Shown: positions 12,003 through 24,350 of the stretch, piece after piece
Numbering within the stretch: position 1 is the first letter of the stretch
Layout: each line of letters opens with the position of its first letter
Assembly: GCA_019843655.1 (NCBI GenBank)
Contig: JACDQD010000002.1
Coordinates: 12,981,154 to 13,045,153 of the forward strand
Length of the DNA stretch: 64,000 nt
Reading direction: 5' to 3'
Source of the DNA: Lethocerus indicus
Taxonomy: Eukaryota > Arthropoda > Insecta > Hemiptera > Belostomatidae
Made by a program: the position numbers and the translations under genes
The notes under the pieces: model-generated
Databases searched by the model: none
What the model saw: only the letters and a program-made list of their open reading frames with translations
What the model was told of the DNA's origin: nothing

Positions 12003-12130
12003 GTCATTTTTCATCAAACTAATCATCAACTTGGTCACCGAATCTCGAATAAACGGTTTTTTTTAAATGCTGCAGCTTGTTCGGTATAATTTTTCGTTGA
12101 AAATCATTCTTTGCATTTTTCTATCAAATA

Positions 12131-12150
12131 TTGTGATATTAATATCACAA
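12131..12150. repeat. Perfect 20-bp palindrome
   Basis: TTGTGATATTAATATCACAA is its own reverse complement. It has no loop, so a dimeric DNA-binding protein is more likely than an RNA hairpin, and chance in AT-rich DNA cannot be excluded. Confidence 0.9.
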
Positions 12151-12289
12151 AATGTTCAGTATGAAAATATGCACACCGGTGATTATAAAACAGTTATATG
12201 TCTGCACAGTTTTAATTAAGCCAGAAACACGTCAGTATTATGGTCTGTGATTTTAGAAAATTGAAACGTAACAGGAAATAATTGTGTTT

Positions 12290-12850
12290 AACTACACCTG
12301 TTTGTCCCAACTTTTTCCCCACGCTCGGTTCAACACAATGATGTTTCCCGATAGCCAGAGGCGGCTATCCGAGAAAAAAACACCCCCTCTTTCGCCGTTG
12401 AGTAATTGGAATTTAGCGAGATAAAAGAATTGGTCCGATTGAGACCGGACAATATTTGAGTTGACCCGTCGGGCCGTCAACATTTTGAACCTGCCGTCGG
12501 TAGAAGACTGGGAACTTTGACAATTTGACCGCCCGCCCACTTTCAATAGTAGATGGGGGACCTCTGAAAACCGCTCCCCCCGTCTCCAATTAAGGTCGTA
12601 CACTCCCACACGGCCCCCTCCTATATTTACATTACATTTGTCGCCAATTATACGTTCTGCCATTGTTGAATTGAATTTGCATTTAGAATCGCGGCATTTG
12701 CCCACACCACGAGCGGAAATAGAGGGAGAGAAAGAGAGAGAGAGTGAGACAGGGGGGGAATACAGTACAAATGTTCCAGTCGCTTATTGAACCCGGTGCG
12801 TCCCCGCCGGGTCAGTAAATGTAAAAGCGGAGGCCGGGCAAATTAGAATT
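12290..12850. other. GC-rich patch with a SOX-POU-GAGA cluster
   Basis: A non-coding block. A 137-codon - strand frame (12705 down to 12292) begins at GTG, has no family resemblance and is taken as chance. The 3' part (12659-12750) packs GCCAT, CCATTGTT, ATTTGCAT and a GA-rich tract into about 90 bases; see the separate entry. Confidence 0.4.
12659..12750 (+). promoter_or_regulatory. SOX-POU pair next to a GAGA tract
   Basis: CCATTGTT (12660-12667, SOX consensus) is followed after 7 bp by ATTTGCAT (12675-12682, the POU octamer). GCCAT (12659-12663, Pho/YY1 core) overlaps the SOX site. A GA-rich tract (12721-12750) with several GAGAG words, the GAGA-factor target in insects, lies 40 bp downstream. 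SOX and POU proteins cooperate on adjacent sites in neural and stem-cell enhancers, though the classical composite has a spacing of 0 to 3 bp, so cooperation here is an inference. Confidence 0.4.
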
Positions 12851-13324
12851 TTCCAAGCATAGACCGACATGTACACGCATAATTAATTTGTTCCGCTCAT
12901 ATTTACGGCTATATTTTCAACAAAACATATTTCAGTCGCAGACACGATTTAAAGCCAACAAATAATTCCATTAAAAAAAAATACCCGTACTACGCGATTT
13001 ACGAAAAGAACGGTTGGGATCAAAAACATTTTAGTAAAACAGACTGGTGCGGCCCGAATTTTAATTTAATTTTTCGCTTAGTTTTTATATTTTACCCGGG
13101 GCGGATGACTCGTTTGGTTTGTATATCAACTTTTCAAAACTTTAAACGACAAAACTCTGGACAATTTTTGTGCCCGACCGAATCTTAGAAACGCTGTCAA
13201 ACTTATAGCACAAGGAGTTGGCCCCATTTTGTTCGTAGCCAATTTTAATCCAATAATCCTCCATAGTAGAATTGATATGTAATATTTTAACGGTGGTTCA
13301 AATCAATAGGAACTATGAGAAAGT
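12851..13324. other. AT-rich non-coding stretch
   Basis: Unique AT-rich sequence; no feature seen. Confidence 0.5.
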
Positions 13325-13770
13325 ATGTACCGGTGGAGGGTGATCGCCGAGATAATTGGTAAAGCGCGATGTGTAACTTTGCGTATGTGTTGGGAGGACG
13401 GGGGTTGGGGCGGGATTAATCTTGGTAAGGGCGGGGAGGACAGTCAAACGTTTAGCGTGGGGGCGCTGACGTGTGTAGGCGGGAGGACGGCTGGGCTCCT
13501 GGGAGACCCCCGCCGCCTCCTATCTACACAACTCCCGCTCGTATCCTCTTTCAAACGGCAACTCGACCGCGTCTCCGGCCTCCCTTACATTTTAGTATGA
13601 TTACGGTCTGAGAACGGCTTTTCACCGCCCCAGTCATAAAACACGGACCGTATTCATAATCGCTATGGAAATTTCCCTTTCGCTCGTGTTATCTCTCTCG
13701 CGCATTAACGCCCACGAACTGTTCAAGTTGTCGACCCTTCCCGATCACACTTCGTGGCTAATATTCGCCG
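13325..13770. other. GC-rich patch with G4 motif and K50-homeodomain palindrome
   Basis: It contains a G4 motif (13392-13414) whose last G tract runs directly into GGATTAATC (13413-13421), an inverted pair of GGATTA-type sites. GGAAATTTCCC (13667-13677) fits a kappa-B site in the 3' half. There is no protein-like frame. Candidate enhancer, by motif content only. Confidence 0.35.
13392..13414 (+). other. G-quadruplex motif abutting GGATTAATC
   Basis: G tracts of 3, 5, 4 and 3 are separated by loops AGGAC, TT and C. The last tract provides the GG of the adjacent homeodomain site, so folding and protein binding would compete. Confidence 0.7.
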
Positions 13771-16460
13771 AATAAATTAATCCGTCCTATCTTTCAATAA
13801 AACGTTGTCGTTGAACAAACTATTGGATAAGTATTCCCGTGTAGAATGACTTTCTTAAGGCGTAATACGAGGTTCAATGATATTTCCTTCAGTACAGCTC
13901 ACCTAGTTTGAATGAAACCAAATCACCGTTCAAAACATACATTGAGGTACGAAATATTTAAAATTTTTCTGCGCATAAATCACAATGACTGTATCTTGTC
14001 GATATAATATTCCTTTATACTACAATAAATTTCATTATAACTGTTGATCAATTGCTCTTTGGAATCTCTAGGGAAATAAAATTATCATGTAAAATATTTT
14101 TAGTTGATTCTCAGTTTTGTCAAATATTCTTTACAGATCTTTTAATTCTAATACACGGTACGATTATTCCGGTGGGGAAAATACAAATGAGCTAGCAGTC
14201 AATATTTCGAGGCGGTTTGAATATACAAAACACGAACCAAATATCTAAATTAACGAACAATGGCAGGAAATATTTATAATTCTCAATTAAATCCGAGGAG
14301 TAGGAAAAAAACCAGTCTTCACTGTGATAAACATTGAGTTGTAAAAGGGCAATAGGAATATAATAGAATTGGTGGAGGGTTGGGCTTTGTGAAGTTCAGC
14401 TGGGGCGGGCTTTCTTCTGGGGGCGGTCGAGTAGTGAGGTCACCGCGGTTATTTGTGCGAATTATTCCCGAGGCGTCTCTTATTTCCAGGCCAGAGATAA
14501 CCCAACCCACAGCCAACCTCCACCGGCCACAGCCTCCCAAATTATATTCCCCACCTTTATTCCTGAACTTCGAATACTTTCAGACCAACTTTCTTTGTTT
14601 CTTCGTATATCACGATTTATGTAATTAATATTTCTATAAAAAATTAGGAAACGTTATTAGACATATCGTCATAAATCGAAAAATTATTCGCTTCCACAAT
14701 GAACTTACAATTTATTTTTAATCTTGTTCACTCCTGGTTATCTTCAAATGGGGGCTACGTTATCCTTTTGTGTCTACGTACTATTGAAGAATGTTTCAAC
14801 TGAGGTTCATGCATTTAAAAATTTTAATTATACGAGTCATGATGAACACGCCCACGACCTTTTTTTACCGTGGCTAAGTAATTTCGTCTTAATAATTTAT
14901 AGGGTTATTTTATTCAAAAATTAACTGCTTGTTATTTTAATTATAAAGCAGTTTAAAGGAATAAGGAATTTATTTTAATTTACCTCGAAAATAAATTAAA
15001 GTAAATATTTTTGTGTCGGATGTTGCTTAGACGGCTAGAGTTTTTTGTGGCTATATCGAGCGTCTATATGGATGATTCCAGCTGAGCAATAAATTATTCT
15101 TCCTTAAATATCTCAACATTTTAAATTTAAAATATCGTCGGTATATAAAAGTGTGAATTATTTAGATACATTAAATATGTTATCCGTTAAACATTTGAAG
15201 TAAGACATAATTTTCTGGATATTACCGAATATATATTAAGTAAATGATCAACTCTTTTTCGAGATACCGTTGTTCTACTATATTCAGGAACTCACTTTCC
15301 ATAATGCCGACCATTTATAATGCTTTCAGCGAAGAGCGAACTCGATATAGCGGAGGTAGTATCGTGGAAAAATATTTTCCTCCCCTCACGTTGTATACAG
15401 GGAAAAATTATTAATTTTCTGTCCACCTTAAGGGCACGATTTTCTTTGAAGCAACTTCGGTGCTCGGTAAAGCGCGATTCGCCCATTATTCTTGGCATAA
15501 AGGGGCTGGAAAACCGCTTTTTTTCTTTCTATTTTTCTTTCCATACAGGGCTGAAGAAGGCCTAAACGCTAAGCCCGAATAATGTCGGTAAGTTACAACA
15601 TGGTGAAGATAATCAAGAGAAAGAGTGAAGCCCATTTGTGGGAGAGGCCCGGTGAATTCATTTAGGGCGGCCGAGAGGGAGGGTAAGAAAAAATGCGGTG
15701 AAGAACCCTGTCCTCCTCCTGCCGGTAATCCGCCCTTCCGCGGAGGCCGCGTATTAAACATACTAAAAGGGCTGCAGCATTATCGCGTTCGTCAAGGTCC
15801 GCCTGGGCAAAAAACTGGCCCGCCCTTATGAAAGCAAAGCCGAGTTGATGTCTTAATGACTTGTTTAAGCTTATTAACATGAACGCAAGTGTAGGTCTGT
15901 TCTAAATGCACAATCTTTAGTCGGAACTCAAGAACTCTTCCAAGTATAAGAATGAGAAGGCAGCAAAAATCAGCAATTCATATTTCAAAATGATGACATT
16001 ATCATCAACAATATTTTAGATTTTTTTAAATTTGTAGTCTCTTTCTGGTGAAGAAAGCATTTTAAGTAATTATTAATTATCGTCCCGGTTGCGGCAGCAT
16101 TGAACCACAGATGTTGACTTATTGGTATAAAAATAATTAGAACTAATTGAACGCCCGAACATTATCTTTACGCTGTCCGAATTATATTTGATTGTAGTTA
16201 TTACATGCCTGCCGATTTAATGTAATTAAATTAAGTCCTACGTGTACTACATCTGGGTGTTCCGAGTCAGATATTCTGTGTGTTCTATTGCGATATTAAA
16301 AATTAATAATATGTATATATATGTGTATATATATAAAACTTTTATAACGTTATTGTTATTATTTTCTTATAATTGGAGTCGTTTACAAGTCGTAAAGGGA
16401 TTTATTGCGACGATGCGTATAAACGGTCTGCGAAGTGGATATACATTTCGGAAATTGTGC
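13771..16460. other. AT-rich non-coding stretch with small GC-richer parts
   Basis: No gene is seen. AACAATGG, a SOX site, lies at 14256-14263. GC-richer parts at 14370-14540 and 15640-15840 hold overlapping short frames on both strands with no family resemblance. An alternating AT segment lies at 16310-16336. Confidence 0.5.
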
Positions 16461-17370
16461 TGTCGAGTGAAGACGGTGGCAGGGGTTGCAGAGGGGGGCG
16501 TATTATAACGAAGCATAGTGCCGATTATTGGGATAACAAATCCGAAATTCCAGCCAGAAATGGGGGAGCAGTTCGCCCTGGCCGGCGGTAACGAGAGCCG
16601 GCCGTGACGCCCGACTTATTTGTCTAATTAACAGCGACAACGAAATCCGAGCCTAAGGTCTCCATTATCCGGCAACCGTCCCTCTAAATGCGACTGCTGT
16701 ATCCCGTCCCCCTCTCAACCACGCTCATTATTCAAGCTGCATTCTATGACATTATAGTATTTTTCTTTACACATTTTACTTGTTGTCCAATACCCGCGGA
16801 GAAATAATTATTGCAGCTGCTTTTATACCCGGCGTTACTACGAAACCCAGTTTCATTGATTAGCTGGTGTCAATTTATTTTATGCATTATCAATTCTTCT
16901 ATACAATTAACAATCGCCTGTAACATCGATTTTCCTTCTCTCCCTTTCATTCTTAATTTATACAAAACGGAGGTTTGTATGAATTTCCATTTGTTATAAG
17001 AAAATATAATTTATCGACTAATATGTGTGCATCGTAAACCCATTAGCATTTATTCGTTTCCCTTATGAATCTTTATTTATCGACAATGGAGGGCGGGTCC
17101 TCCGGTAGGGCGGTTGAAGCATTATTCGGCCTTATTTCCCAGCGGGCTCCTAAACGGATAGCGACTGGAGGTGGAACAAATATAAATAACCGATGTTCAG
17201 GCACAAGCACTGTGCCCCCAAAGCGACCCGGCCCGCTCTCAAACGATTGGCCGCCGCTTTTTGTACCGAACGAGTACACACCAAGTTATTCTCGGTGTGT
17301 ATTTTTTTTAATGGTTTATACATGGGATTCGAATTGGACAGTTATGGGCCCCTGGGGGAATTTTAATTAA
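16461..17370. other. Two GC-rich patches (16461-16700 and 17085-17370)
   Basis: The first contains GGCCGGC words and TGTCTAATTAACAG. The second contains the inverted repeat at 17275-17301 and ends in TTTTAATTAATTTA. The 101-codon + frame at 17065-17370 has no recognisable domain. Between them is plain AT-rich DNA. Confidence 0.35.
17275..17301. repeat. 8-bp inverted repeat followed by T8
   Basis: TACACACC (17275-17282) and GGTGTGTA (17294-17301) flank an 11-nt loop, and T8 follows at 17302-17309. It resembles an intrinsic terminator but lies in eukaryotic DNA with no gene upstream, so I do not call one. Confidence 0.6.
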
Positions 17371-20077
17371 TTTACCCTTTGTTCGCTCGGCTTATTCACA
17401 TTATAAACTTGAATTAAGTTTTCCCTGGGATAATTTAATTTTCGTAAAGCTCGACCTCAAACGTAATGATATATGTTTCTTCGGTTTATGCCGACGAACT
17501 GTACGGTTGAATTTAATCGATTAGCATGAACATTATTGATATTGATGACTGCTATTAAAGGAATACTCATTTCAATGTTTACACAGTATAATTATTTCAA
17601 GACTGGGACGATCTCGTTATTACATAGTGAATGAAAGACCGACTTGTGTATGTTCAGTCGCTTGCCGACTTGCCGGGTAAATTTTACGTGGGCTGAAGCT
17701 ATTAAAAATGAAAGGTATATTTGACATGTGTAAGGAAAAAAGAGGTTCTGGAAATAATGCCCGTCCGTTCCTTAAGAATAAGCACTTTGTATGAATGCGT
17801 CCCAGAATGAACCTCTAGGCTTTGGGAAAGAGAAATTAAGTTCAGTACCTCCATTATACGGGCAGGCGTTCGACAAAAGCAGAGGGTGACGGGGGCATTG
17901 TAATGCTTCATTTATTGGTTCAATGAAACTCTTTAATTATTAATCCAGCACCTCATATATAATACGTACATATTATAGAGTTGAATGTTATGGCGGACAC
18001 ATACGTGACTTTAATTTTCTAGTGACTGTGATATTGAATACAAAACAGTACTCTGTCTTCCGACACAGTAAGAATTAACCGATTAAAGAAAGAAATCACT
18101 ATAATAACAGTGGTAAGACGACAGCCCCAATTTTTCATTTACACAGAAGTTTATAAGCTTGGAAATATTACCACCTTAAATTACTAATAGAATATTAGAT
18201 GATAGACACAAAAGATTGATGGTATCCTAACCAAGCAGCATCTTAAATCATTTCATTACTGATAATTGAATTATTAAACTTATTTCACCGGAGCCTTTTT
18301 TCAGACACATATTTGACAATATGCATATGCATAGGCTGCAATGAATGGTTAATTCCGAATGCCCCTGGTAAAGTCTGTTTCTACGAAGGGAGATTATTGA
18401 CTGACCTAATGTGTGACCGGTGGCTGAGGGGAAAAACACTTGCATCGGTATGGTGAGAGTGGCTTTAGAGCGCTAATAACACTTATTCCTGCCGCCCACT
18501 AGTCTCGAATGGGCCCTAGCCCCCTGCCTCCTGTCCCTTACCATTTCGAGCCATTGCGCAAAAAGGGATAGGAGAGAGGCCCGAGTGTATTACTGCCGAG
18601 AACTACTTATACGGGCCTACTAGACGTTCTCCGATCAGAATGGCTGTATTAGTTATACATGGGCATTAAAAATGCAGGCCCTTCAAGGGCTTGATACGGG
18701 CACTGATGGGGCGGCACCGGCTCTAGTTAAATATCGGGACAATGCCACCCCACTCTTGAAGAATATTAAATGATTCTTTTTATGAGACCGCCCTTCTTCA
18801 GTAGCCGATGAATACTTAATGTCCGAGTGTGGGATGCTATTCAATTTGAGGCGCTCCAGTTGCCTTGCGAGTCTCCTAAGTTGGTAAAGTATTCTTAATA
18901 GACAAAAGTTGAAAATTAAAATTTTCAGATTTCCATCTAACCAGTGGAAATCCCACTGCACTTGTTATCTACAACAATAACAAGACAACATTCAATCAAA
19001 AACTGAATCAACAATTAACGTTAGTAAGAAAAGTTTTTTCCTGTCTGCAGGGTGAGGATACAAAACAGGAAAAAATGCGGAAGATTTAAGGAAATTATTC
19101 CGAAGGTAATAGTGAATGAGTAAGGGGGAGGAAATAAGGCAAGTGATTAGTGATGTACCGTCGGCTGCAATGACGGCTGGGTTATTACGAGAATCGTGTA
19201 CTTGCTCTATGCATAATTTCCAATGGCCGTCGGAAAACTGGGCCATTAATAAGTATATAAATGTGGAAAGTGTTCCACCACAGAGAGAGTAAAGACGTTA
19301 AGACGGAAGACAAATAATTCAATATAAAACACTTTTTTTCTCGTTTACTCGGCCCAAAATTGTACTTTGAGATGAGGGAAAAATCTTAATTTTTTATTTC
19401 ATTGTTGGAATATTTATGGCTAATTACAAATTATTTCTCTTGGGGATGGTGTATAATTAATCGCGACTTGATCTAGTTTTCTTAGAAAATTGAATAATTT
19501 ACCGTGTTCAATTGAGACCGTGTTCAACTTAAAATTCGCGACACATAACGCGGCCAGCCTCGATTCGCAAATTCATAGCGGGCGGGGCCCAGAATCGAAT
19601 CGTTATACCGATGTTCCATAAGGGTAAAGGAAGCCGATCTGTGCATTGGAAGATTGGGTTCTGCTACACAACCGAATGGCAAGTGATAGACAGCAACCGA
19701 GAGAAGTATGATATTACAGGGAATCAAAAGCCTATTTTCATCAGGTTAAGAAATCTGAATGTTAGCGGACTGCATTTTTGAGTCGAGAAATAACTCCTAG
19801 AAACGAACGCGAAGAAGGCGAACATATATTCCATCAAATTGATTACGGATTGAAAGTATTTTCCCATTATTAAATTTATCGACTCCAACATATAGAGAAC
19901 GGTATTTATCTAGCGAGTTTTAAATGTAATTGATATAAATATAATATTATCTTTACTCCCCTGGAATGGCTAAAATTATTCGGTCCACCGTTGCACTCTA
20001 GGAAGTTGTAAAGTGCATTGTGTGACGTTCAACTTACCACTTACCGGTTGTCCAACAATTAATCCAATAAAAGTTGA
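17371..20077. other. AT-rich non-coding stretch
   Basis: No gene is seen. ATGCATATGCAT (18321-18332) is a double POU/octamer-like palindromic word. A GC-richer part lies at 18455-18620 and a weaker one at 19530-19740. Nothing else is recognisable. Confidence 0.5.
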
Positions 20078-20400
20078 ATGGCTCCTCTCAGACTGCCTCT
20101 CACTGTCCCGACCGAGGTGTCTCCTGCGGAAGTTCTTGGGGGAAAACCCGAGGCTGAGGACTTTTCTGCTCTAAATCAAACTTGCCACCCCATTCCACCC
20201 CCACCTACCCCTCTTAACGTACAAGTCCCCGGTCTAAGTTCTGCACAAGTTCCTGTCTGGCCCTGTCTCTGGCTTCCCCGGCTTTCTCTGTCTCCCTCTC
20301 TCTCTCTCTCTCTCTCTCCCCCCCGCCCGTAACACTCATAACAGATGCCGAAACCCGATAATCCCTGTTTCAACTATTCCACTCCCGGTGAAGAGCCCCC
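20078..20400. other. Pyrimidine-rich patch with (CT)n
   Basis: A C/T-rich stretch of the + strand. An 84-codon frame starting at 20078 (TTG) is mainly Pro, Leu and Ser and ends in translated CT repeat, so it is not a gene. The (CT)n tract is at 20296-20318, followed by C7 (20318-20324). Read on the other strand it is a GAGA-factor-type GAGAG array. Confidence 0.4.
20296..20318 (+). repeat. (CT)n microsatellite
   Basis: A 23-nt uninterrupted CT tract followed by a C7 run. Confidence 0.95.
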
Positions 20401-21840
20401 GCTTACGTCGTCGGAGACTTCTTAATACCGTAACACAGATAGTACCGATTCAATGATTCATTTCTCATCAACCACGGTGGTATCCCGACAATTTTAAAAT
20501 GAGATCCAGTCTATCTTCCATACAATGAACATAGAAGCCGGTGTTCAAAATCAAAGTCTGCCTTTGAACATTTTGTACTGAGTCTGATAAGTGCAGGAAT
20601 ATACATAAAATAGTTTCAGGACCTCCGGATATGAAAGTTGAAACATTTAGACGCCTAACCGTGATAATTTTTCGGTAACACGTTTTCCGAAAATACATCT
20701 ATTTGTGCGTTCCTCCCTTTTACGTAACCCTGTTTACGTAACCAAAGCGCTTATGAATCCTATCGATTGAAAATAACTTACAGTGAAACAATGGCTGTTT
20801 GCCGAAGCTTTGATTGAATACAGGGTTTCCCTCCAGAAAAATGACTTGTGAATGAATTGTTTTATTGTAATATCCAGCTAACTGAGAATTAGGCGTCAAT
20901 TGCTATGAAAATAAAACAATTAATTTATTTCCTTTACCGAAAACTTGACTTGAAGTTATAACGAGCGTTTAACAACCTCTATAAGCTAGTATTTCTTTCA
21001 TTAATTTTGTTTGTCCATTTCCTGTTGGGAGGGGACTGGACTGTAACTCGGGGGAAGTTTTGCAGGACGGAACTTGGACTCCGCCCTCCTCTTTCTTTCA
21101 CTTCGGGAAAAACTTTTCTGTTCTTCAATCAATTAAGGTCCCTGCCGGAGCTTCATTTGTCGGCTACTTCAAGCCGTTTCGAACTGGCGTCTACAGTAAA
21201 TACAGTACATAATATAAAATACAGTTAGCATTAATACGTTTGTTCCGCTAAAAACAGCCGCGCCCAGTATATGGCTCCGATTTTTTGTCTCACTGACGTA
21301 CATTTCCAATTCAGAAACGAATTTAAGCAAAAGTTGAGCGAAATGAGACACCTGCAGAGAGCGTACATTCTTCTTATTAAAATTATTTAACTTTTTTCTT
21401 AAATAGATGTCCCTGTAAGGACCCGGAAGCTGAATATAGAATACAACCGCCAAGTCTATTAAATATATAGGTTAATTTTTCTAAAGGAGCACGTATACTT
21501 TCATCAATTTCATTGTAAAAATACTGCCTCCCAATTTTTAAGTCCAGTACTCAATAAATGGTTATATCTGAGATAAGACCATAGTGTTTTAATTACTCTA
21601 TGAAACGGAAATTTGTTTACTTTTACAGAGTAATCACCGGAATATAATATTTTATTTTGTCATTCGCCCGGCATTTTTCAATTTCAAATGCTCGACTAAC
21701 CTAACAAAATGACGATGCGTTTTCACTTGGGAAATTGAGCTCCACTGTAGGTTCACTCTGGTCGATATTTGAATAAATCCTCCGAAAGTAGCTGGGAGGA
21801 GAATTTCAAGGGTCACACGATTTCGCTTTTCGGGTAAGTG
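20401..21840. other. AT-rich non-coding stretch with tandem TTACGTAA sites
   Basis: No gene is seen. Two TTACGTAA palindromes lie at 20720-20727 and 20734-20741. AACAATGG, a SOX site, follows at 20787-20794. Confidence 0.5.
20719..20743. promoter_or_regulatory. Tandem PAR-bZIP sites (TTACGTAA x2)
   Basis: Two copies of TTTACGTAACC begin 14 bp apart, each containing the 8-bp palindrome TTACGTAA. This is the core site of PAR-domain and E4BP4-type bZIP proteins (Pdp1 and Vrille in flies, known as V/P boxes in clock genes). A third TTACGTAA stands alone at 26821-26828. The match is exact; no promoter or gene is visible beside it. Confidence 0.4.
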
Positions 21841-22260
21841 GCCTACGTTCCCTGAGACGTCCCCCAGTCCAATCTTCCGGTTCAAAGTCGTCGTGAATGT
21901 CTCTAGGCCCTCTTTCTCTTATAAATTGCAAGACCTCCAAGAGGGGGAATAACCCCTCTCCCGCCGCCGTTAAGGACTTCCATAGTCTAATATTTCTTCT
22001 CATTGTTTGTTCTATAGTCCCCTACCTCTCGATTCTCTTGGGCCCTGGAGAACTCCAACTTTGCCGAACCGGAAATTGCTCTTCTATAAGATCCACCCTT
22101 CCCCAACGGGTAGACCGAAACCTCTCCTTTTTGCAATCAATTGACCGCCGAAGTGGGCGGAGTAGGCTCCGATAGCGAGGGCCCGGAACCTCCGCTATCC
22201 CCGACCGCCAGAGGTAGAGTAGTGGAAACCTATTTAATTAAGGGACCAGATTATAGATAG
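21841..22260. other. GC-rich patch
   Basis: Candidate non-coding element without a clear motif cluster. GATAGCGAGG (22171-22180) pairs with CCTCCGCTATC (22189-22199) apart from one extra C. The 92-codon + frame has no recognisable domain. Confidence 0.3.
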
Positions 22261-24060
22261 TCGGTCGGACTAATGCATAGTTCCCTAGCCCAGAACTCTA
22301 CACTAACTGGGCTTTTGGAGGAGCCAACTCCTCTCTAATCTTCTTATCCTTGGAATCGGCCTTAATCTTTAACGACCTTCCGAGCCCAAATATATTATTG
22401 ACGATCCTGAACCTCTGTTGGAAATAAGTGAATTCTTACTTGATTTACTTTTGTAAAATATTGCAGAAACTGATTGAAAATAATAGTGAAGTTTGACAAC
22501 TAAATCCATATTTTAAAATATTAAATATATTTAAAGATATATATTTTACAAATTTAACCAATGAATATTAACTAAAATATTTAAAGCCAAATATAACAAA
22601 TCTTATACTTGGTGAAATAATTGAAACATACACTCTTCGAGGAAACATAAATGTCTTTATGTCGAATCCTGCCAATGTCAGAGGATAATCAGAGGAAGGA
22701 AAGGGGGGCAAATAATGCCCGACTGGGTTAACGGAGAGAAGTTCTCCTGACTTATGTAATTAAAACGCATAGCCCTATCAATATAAGATTCGGAACCAAG
22801 AAGGGAATTTTACAAGGCGTGTCTCTTCTTCCCGAAAGCATTTGAACAAGAAAGTCGATTACCGAGATTTAATTGGAAAACGGGAGCGCCTTATCGCTGG
22901 TAATGTTCTTCCCTTCCGATGGTACAATGGAGTGAGGCGATTCGGCTGAAAACTGCACGCTTTGAACTTGAAGATTTACATGAAAGGACGCTTAATGGAA
23001 GCAATCAATTCAATTACATCGTGGGCTATTAACTTCATTGTTCGGTCAATTATAGAATGGCTAAAGCTAAATAAGCACGGCACGGAAAATACTGTAGGAA
23101 AACATACAATGCCGACATCGAATACGATATTTATTATACGATTAAAAAAGGCTTACAATGGGGGACAATTTACATTCATTCCAATTTAAATAGCTCTTGT
23201 AGAATATAGTTATTTTAGAAGTCACTCGGTTTTTGTTTTCTCACTTCGCGGATGTTACCATATTTTTTAAATAACTAAATTATATTTTTCATAATTTAAA
23301 ACAAGCTTACTACACCGAGCAGATTAACATTATCGAAAATCCTGTTCTTCGACGGACCTCCCCAAGAAAGCGTATAAAGAAATTATGAGTTCGCTGCTAT
23401 TGAAAAGGGGAAGTACTCAGCGAACACCATATCTGCGTTGAATGGAATTGTTGAATGCGATTTATGAAAACGGTTTCGCATTTTCTGAAATTGTCCTACT
23501 TCTCGGTCCAAGTCAAATGGTAGTCCTGCGGTAGACGGAAACGGAAATTTGTAAGTCGTTCTTCCCGAGTTTAATCGGGGCAACCGCAAAGGGCCCCCAC
23601 ACCCCCACCCGGGTGTTTCAAAACGCGAACCGAATTAATTTACAACTGTCTGAATTTGGGGTTTATACCCAAACGGCAGGGCTGTCAAAGTCAGGGAGCG
23701 GTGACAACGGTGTTGTGTGGACGTCGTGAAGCCGCTACTACTTGACTACTCAGAGAAATTCAATTTAAACCAGGAAACCCCGAAGTAGCTTTTTCATTCG
23801 TATTCCAGTCTACCTTATAAAACAATGGGTGTAATGCCGTTTCGTATATTTCGAAATAACTTGAAGATATTTATACTCATCCATTTTCCACCAGTTTCTG
23901 TTCCAATCAACTAAGCCTATTCATTTAATTGGAGACTAAGTTGACTGAGAGGAAGGTATTTGGTGTTCCTCGAGCGTTTGAAACGGCGTTAACTTTTGCA
24001 TTCCGTTCAATGCAAGCGTTCGAAAAATGCTACGCGTTGGAAATACTAAGGTAAAGTTGA
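22261..24060. other. AT-rich non-coding stretch
   Basis: No gene is seen. A SOX site AACAATGG lies at 23821-23828, and a short C-rich part with three C tracts lies at 23594-23610. Nothing else was recognised. Confidence 0.5.
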
Positions 24061-24350
24061 AATTGTCGGGCGGCAATACCGCCGCCACTCAGCAAGTCGC
24101 TATCGTCCGCTAGGTCACGAGTATCCGGCATTTCAAACGGCTTCTGTCCAGTCCACCGCGGATAAAACCAAACGTAGACGATCGTTTAAAGGCTTCGCTC
24201 AATAAAGCTATTAGCGGAGTCGCTTCTGCCTCCCCTCCCGAACCTCCCCTACCACCCCTTCTAATTAGGTTTTTTAGTTATTTGGTTGAAGGGGACAAAA
24301 AGAGAGGGAAGAATAAGGGGAGCGGCCGATACGAATTTTGAGGAATAATT
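24061..24350. other. GC-rich patch
   Basis: GC-rich with small GGCGG/CCGCC inverted words at the start and CTAATTAGG near 24261. A pyrimidine-rich stretch lies at 24228-24262. No frame resembles a protein. Confidence 0.3.

Noticed and set aside
17275..17309. Hairpin plus T8 as a transcription terminator
   Set aside because: No gene upstream, and intrinsic terminators are not expected in this eukaryote-like DNA.
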